Assembly (NCBI RefSeq): GCF_000002235.5
Contig: NW_022145559.1
Location: forward strand, 798,501-862,500
DNA: 64,000 bases
Direction of reading: 5' to 3'
DNA from: Strongylocentrotus purpuratus
Taxonomy: Eukaryota; Echinodermata; Echinoidea; Camarodonta; Strongylocentrotidae
Part shown: piece after piece, positions 58,561-64,000 of the stretch
How positions within the stretch are numbered: position 1 is the stretch's first letter
Layout of the letters: each line of letters begins with the position of its first letter
Position numbers and translations under genes: made by a program
The notes under the pieces: model-generated
The model's input: only the letters and a program-made list of their open reading frames with translations
Databases searched by the model: none
What the model was told of the DNA's origin: nothing

Positions 58561-59976
58561 GGTCAAGCAGATTAGGACGCAGTTCAGTTTGAGTTAAGCA
58601 AGCATTGTGGGGTCTACTGAAAACACATCTTTTTAATTAACTGTACTGTAAATCTAAGCATATCAGGAACTCTTGTAGCGCAGTAGAATATATATCTAAT
58701 GTTGGATAGTTTCTGCGCTCTATAAATGTACTAATATTATTATTATTATTACTGGACTGTGCAGTCAAGAGAGATGAAGAAGATGATAGACATCACACGT
58801 AACAATCATCAGAACATGGTTCGCTCTGGATGTAATGTGTTCCATGACACTATACTCATTCAAATTATGAGCTTCAAATATTACTTCTACAAAGATATAT
58901 TTCAATTAGAATACATTCTAAGGGAACAGTAAAAGGTCTTATCGAGTAGACTCGTTAATGCACACATACGCACTTACATAGAATAGGGATCGCACAGAAT
59001 CCAAGTCCGACTTTGGTTCCATGCTGTATCTGAGCCTTATACTTATCGTTTAATTTATTCATACTTCATAACTGTTTATGCATAGAATGTCATAAGTGTT
59101 TTTAGGTTGATGTTATACATTATAGGTGACAGGTGAATGGTACACTATAAAAGTAAAGAGCTATCATTTATTTAATAATACCGGTATATAAAATGGTATA
59201 TTAGAAGCTCTAGAATTGTTTCAAAGTGGATTAGGTTTTCCCAATACTCATTGAAACTGTATTCACGTAATTTTGTTTGAAAATTAGAGTATGTAGAATG
59301 TCTAGTAGATTTATTTAATAAATAATCCTTTACGCAGAGAGAGAGAATAATTTGTAACACACTTGTTATAACATTCCTGCTCGGTCTTTACAAAAAAAGT
59401 GTCAACCTTTTGAAAAGTTGAAATCACTGTTTTTCCATTTTTATATTGTAAATAATCTAAATGTATGTATATCCTGTTCAGTTTAAAATCAGTGTTGCTA
59501 ATTATTGAAAGAAGAAAAGCTGATAAGAATCTGTCCTTTTGAAATGTATAGTTTGAATGAGATCACTGGACCATTTAATTCAATTTATTTATATTTCCAA
59601 CGAAACAATTACAAATCAATTATAAACATTTACAACAAATTAGGAATACATATTGGAAAGAGAGTGGTCCACTGAAAAGCAATGCTTGTCATTTGTAAGA
59701 GCAGCTATATATAGTGCAATGTACTTGGGGCTATATGGTATGCAGTATGTACTAAGTAGTCTTGTAATTCCAACCCTTTGTGTCTGGTTAGTTTATGTGA
59801 TTGCAAGCTAGATACGTGCTAGAGCTTTTCTTTGTGAAAGGGGTCATGTGATGTAAATTGTTAACATTATATCTGGGAAACATGATGGGTCTATGAAATT
59901 ATGTACAGAAATAACCTCTCCTTCTTTTTTTGGTATATTTTTTTAAAGATATTAATATGATATAATATGATATTAA

Positions 59977-60469
59977 AGGTAATACAAAGTTTTGGGAAAT
60001 TTTGAAAAATGGGTGGATAGTGATTCTTTACAATTTTGATATATTTGGATGCCCCTGTGGATGTATTAAAAACATCAGAAATTTTAGCCCCTAAAACACT
60101 TCTGCTTTCGAGAAAAATTGAATATAAAGATTTACCGGTGCTCCCGGTAAATGTTAATAAATTTCAAATAGCTCCTACGGCCGTACAATGGTAGCTGCAA
60201 CCATGAAAATCTTAGAGTATGTAGTTGTGGTATATAACTTACGAACGTGAATAGCTAATCGGTCGACTTTAGTCAATAAACATTGTTTTATAGCTTGATT
60301 AATATCTCGACCTTGAGAGGGAGCTATTCAACATAAAGTGTTTATTTTTTGTAATTTCATAACTTTAGAGTCGATTTCGACCGCGACAACGATCACTGAA
60401 TATTGTAGGATCGTATGTGCTTCCATTTGAACCAAATTCACGACCCCATACCAAAACTTTGTATTACCT
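59977..60469. mobile_element. TTAA-flanked MITE, family A, copy 4
   Basis: AGGTAATACAAAGTTTTGG ends with TTAA at 59973-59976 and 60470-60473. Confidence 0.92.
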
Positions 60470-60704
60470 TTAAGTCAAAATAAATATCAATAGGAATTTG
60501 CATACAGTTTTAGAAACTTGGAGAACCAATCCCGACTAGCACTCGTGCTAGCTTTTGGATCTCCCTTTAACAACATTTTAAGTTTTTAAGTTTAAAAATA
60601 TCCTTTATTTGAATCACTTATATGCTATTGGAACTCTGTGAATTTCAATTCCAGCCACAAATCTCTATGTGTTATTAAGTTATAGCTAATTCACAGGCTT
60701 TGAT

Positions 60705-60925
60705 ATGATATGGTATATGATTAATTTAATTTGTACACATAGTTCAACTATGGATATTTTCTTTTTCTTTGTAACTCATGTACATGGATATTTTTGTTAT
60801 TTTCTTTGTGACTCATGTACATGGATATTTTTGTTATTTTGTTACCCACTTGAATACATTTGTAACATTGTGTTATGTTGTTTTGTTGTTAATAAATTCA
60901 AATTCAATTCAATTCAATTCAATTT
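60705..60925 (+). repeat. Probable LINE-type 3' tail
   Basis: A 46-bp tandem duplication (CATGTACATGGATATTTTTG) is followed by TTGTTAATAAATTC and an AATTC microsatellite, like tails of invertebrate LINEs. No coding part. Confidence 0.35.
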
Positions 60926-61589
60926 AAAAAAAGAAACAATATGTCAACAAGGTTTCAATTGGAATTATAACTTTCTAGGGTTGCTAGGATTACATAATAG
61001 TGATTGAAACCTAGATATGAAGCCAATATGTAGTTCAGTAGCCGTATCAAGACTTGAGCAACATCCCCCTTTCCATAAGGGAAATTACCTGTCTTGCTAC
61101 CTTCAAAAGATCCCTCATAACTTACCTTTCCCCCAGTGATCTATTTCATCTACTTCCTGTGAGACTGTCAATTTGTTTCCTCTTTTCATATATTTGTATT
61201 CGGAAGTGCTATGGTACTTACCAGTATTGTTTTTAGCGCTCCTAAACGTGCTATATATACAGTATATAATATGCTGGTTGTATTAAAATGTGATAGATTT
61301 ATTCTGAAAACTCTTCTTTATAATTTACTCTACTGTAATGGCTGCCACAAACCACATGCTAGTAGCTTTGAACCATCATATTTTTCATATGTAATACATA
61401 AAACATTCATAAGTATATTGGAATATTGAAATATTCAAATGAAGGTGCTTGTATGTTTATTGGTGTAAATTTACAATATGATATGTAGGGGTATAAAACT
61501 ACTTTTTTGAGGTATTATTACTGGTATTGGACTTGGTTTATCATGTTGGGTAAAGATATATGTTTTGATAAGACGTATGATTTATATAA

Positions 61590-61680
61590 TCATCATCATT
61601 ATCACCATCATCATCATCACTATCATCATCATTATTATCATTATTATTGTTATTGTTATTATTATTAGTAGTAGTAGTAT
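61590..61680 (+). repeat. ATC/ATT/AGT trinucleotide microsatellite
   Basis: Compound run of CATCAT, ATTATT and TAGTAG. Confidence 0.9.
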
Positions 61681-61925
61681 ATTTATTATAATTTTCTATT
61701 TGTAAACATACAGACACATATTATGAGATGATATTCTAGTATTTGATATACCATTATTCAATATCTGCCAGTCAGTGGTCAAATATGATGCCTTTTTTAT
61801 ATTTTGACATTTTGTATAAATTTTGAGTAAATTAACTATGACAGGTGAGGAAAAACATACCGGTAGTCAAAAAAAGTCTTAAAGGGAATTATCAAATCCT
61901 TTTGTTGGTGTTTTAGTTTCTTAGT

Positions 61926-62030
61926 ATATCGTCCTTGTTTTCACGAAGTGACGATAGTGAGGAAAATCGTAACGCAAAGTGAATGCAATTTTTTTTCACT
62001 ACCGTCACTTCGTGAAAACAGCGACGATAT
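61926..62030. mobile_element. 105-bp foldback with CCGTCACTTCGTGAAAAC arms
   Basis: Arms of about 35 bp (ATATCGTC...GTTTTCACGAAGTGACG and inverse) with three mismatches around a ~35-base loop. Same arm as the array at 1755-2560. Confidence 0.85.
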
Positions 62031-63880
62031 GTCCATGTTTTAATGCAGAATTAGATTTTTGCCATTGTTACCAAGCATTTAATTGTTTAAGAAGAAATAT
62101 TTCATATTTGATATTTTTTCTTCAAATTGTGATAATACAGTGGATTTAAATTACATTCTTCTTTATTAAAGATAAATAGCATGACATTAGACATTTGATG
62201 TGTAGAAGCAAATTGCCCATTTAATCCATCCAGTGAGGTGAGACAAATAGTGACATTACCAATTATCAATTTGACATTCCTGTATGTACAGTGATATGTT
62301 TTATTAGAATCATACCTTTCTTAGTGTAGAATTGTTTAGCTCAAACTGTCATCAATATGTTTCTCTGATTTCCTGTATTCATTCAGAACATCCTACGATT
62401 GAGATTGGATTTATTTCACCTGAAAATTAGTTACCAGGTAAATTTGTAGTTTTTAGGTATTTTATAGAAATCTATTTTCCTATTGAGAATCTATGTATGA
62501 TAATATTGATATTCTAACACAGAAAATAATTTAAATATTTGGTGAAGTGACTTATAATAATCCCATTGCTTGAATTAATTGATAAATTGATATGATTATT
62601 ACAAGATATTAGATTTTCATGTGTAAACACATATGATAAATTTGTAATTTATTTGTTATTATTCATTTGTTTGCTTGACCGAATCCGGATTATTGTTCAG
62701 AGGGAAAGTTCCTCATGGGGTTGATGTCTATGAAATACAGAAATCTACTTTATCAATCAAAGTGTATTATGCACAACATGAAATTAATTTTCATTTTTAT
62801 AAATAACATGAGTACTTTCACGTCTTTCAGCTTCAGTTTATGCATCATTCGGCAGACTAGCTCATCCGACTACTTTGGGGTATTTTTATGTGTGTAACCC
62901 CCCCCCCCCCCCTCTTACCCCCCCCCCCCCCCCCCCCCCCCTGAAACCAAATATTATCACTAACCCTACCCTAATCATAATTTGCCGAAATAAAGCCCGG
63001 AAGGAACTGTTGACCCAGGAGAAAATGTCTGGTCATCCAATAATCGACTCGTTCAATCAGATAAAGCTCAACACTTTCAGCCCATGCGAAACCTATGAAC
63101 ACTCTACAACAGACTGAGACTCATCGATCTCTTTGTGCTAAAACAGTGATGTCGCCCTCACTTGGCAGATTTCATCAAAGTTTGACAACGGGCAGCTGCA
63201 GGTCCTTGCTCGTACTGTATGTAATGCCTTACAAAGGCACACGCTGTTCAAACAATATTTACAATATGCCTTTATTGCTGGAGGACTACCAAGTAACACT
63301 AGAGAATGTAAACATTATAAAGGTTTGATGTAATTAAAATATTTCAAGTATAAATGAGCTGTGGACGAATTGAGCGGGCTTTTTTAATTTAATATACCAC
63401 TCTTTATCTGCCATAATTATAATTTAAAATCGTTTTCCGAGTTCAGCATCAATACAAAGATAAATGTTATGCTGCCCATATAGTTGGATTTTTTTCTTCT
63501 TATCTTGTTTCACGAAATGATTGTTGCAATACGATTTATTCTTCATAGTTAATCCATTAAGATCTGAAAGATATACTGTACAGTATAAATTCTGTGATAA
63601 ATCATAATGTTATAATTTTCATGAAAAGAGGGAAGACAATATTATTCCAACTTTTTGGGCAACATTGCACATCCTATGCGACATCTTCGGAAAACATTCA
63701 GAGCTTGAAATTGCGTTTCCCACTCGATCTTCAATTGGGTGCAAGGCTCGCTCCTTCTTTAAGTTTGTGTGGTTAATTCACATTGCTGTAGTTTAGATCT
63801 CAACATCAATAATAGAATGGTATTGCCATAATTCGTTTGAACAGTAACCGACCAAGAATGGCTGCTTATATCCGGTACGC
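62031..63880. other. Intergenic DNA, no gene seen
   Basis: AT-rich, with a C-rich homopolymer block at 62899-62941. No exon or RNA gene recognised. Confidence 0.4.
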
Positions 63881-63884
63881 TATC

Positions 63885-64000
63885 TAACTTTCACTGTGGT
63901 TCGTTGGTCAATTCTCTTGACTCTTATTCGAAAGGTTCTGGGTTCGATCTTTGCTCGGTGCTTACATCCTTGGACAAGGTGTTTTATCCTTATTATGTCC
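63885..64000 (+). repeat. tRNA-derived SINE, cut by the window edge
   Basis: A decayed A box (TGGTTCGTTGG), B box GGGTTCGATCT, then GGACAAGGTGTTTTATCC, a phrase common in marine-animal SINE bodies. Continues past 64000. Confidence 0.65.

Overview
The window looks like nuclear DNA from a marine deuterostome, most likely an echinoderm and possibly a sea urchin. This is inference: it rests on intron-rich genes with GT-AG introns, two vertebrate-like solute-carrier genes, very dense small DNA transposons, tRNA-derived SINEs, and long G/C homopolymers. No species can be named from sequence alone.

Two host genes are well supported, both on the + strand. The first (coding exons 8383-24307) is an SLC20/PiT sodium-phosphate cotransporter. 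Ten coding exons join in phase to a 540-residue protein with both PiT signature repeats and a short central loop. The second (coding exons 43739-56546) is an SLC22 major-facilitator transporter closest to SLC22A15. Eleven exons join in phase to 495 residues, with a poly-A signal 67 bases past the stop. Both genes move solutes across the plasma membrane; nothing suggests they are co-regulated. A short THAP-like reading frame lies just past the second gene.

Almost everything else is repeats. 1-8370: AT-rich DNA, a tandem array of hairpin-bearing repeats, a SINE, a hAT-type MITE and two TTAA-flanked MITEs sharing one target site. 8726-24069: SLC20 introns holding at least eight MITEs or foldbacks and a SINE. 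24308-30578: 3' flank with foldbacks. 30579-36408: a 5.8-kb element with ~110-bp inverted ends, a 70-bp satellite array, and two nested CAG-ended transposons. 36697-36849: a perfect 71-bp-arm palindrome. 37124-42830: a young LTR retrotransposon on the minus strand with a gag-like frame, no recognised pol, and five copies of a two-tier RNA hairpin in its leader. 43732-56618: the SLC22 gene, whose introns hold MITEs and a CR1/L2-type LINE fragment. 56991-64000: a piggyBac-like MITE, an interstitial telomeric tract, more MITEs and a partial SINE at the right edge.

Strongest observations: a duplicated 3' splice site in SLC20 whose upstream copy would give a premature stop; the LTR element's covarying hairpin array; the perfect palindrome; and empty-site copies inside the window that confirm two insertions to the base.
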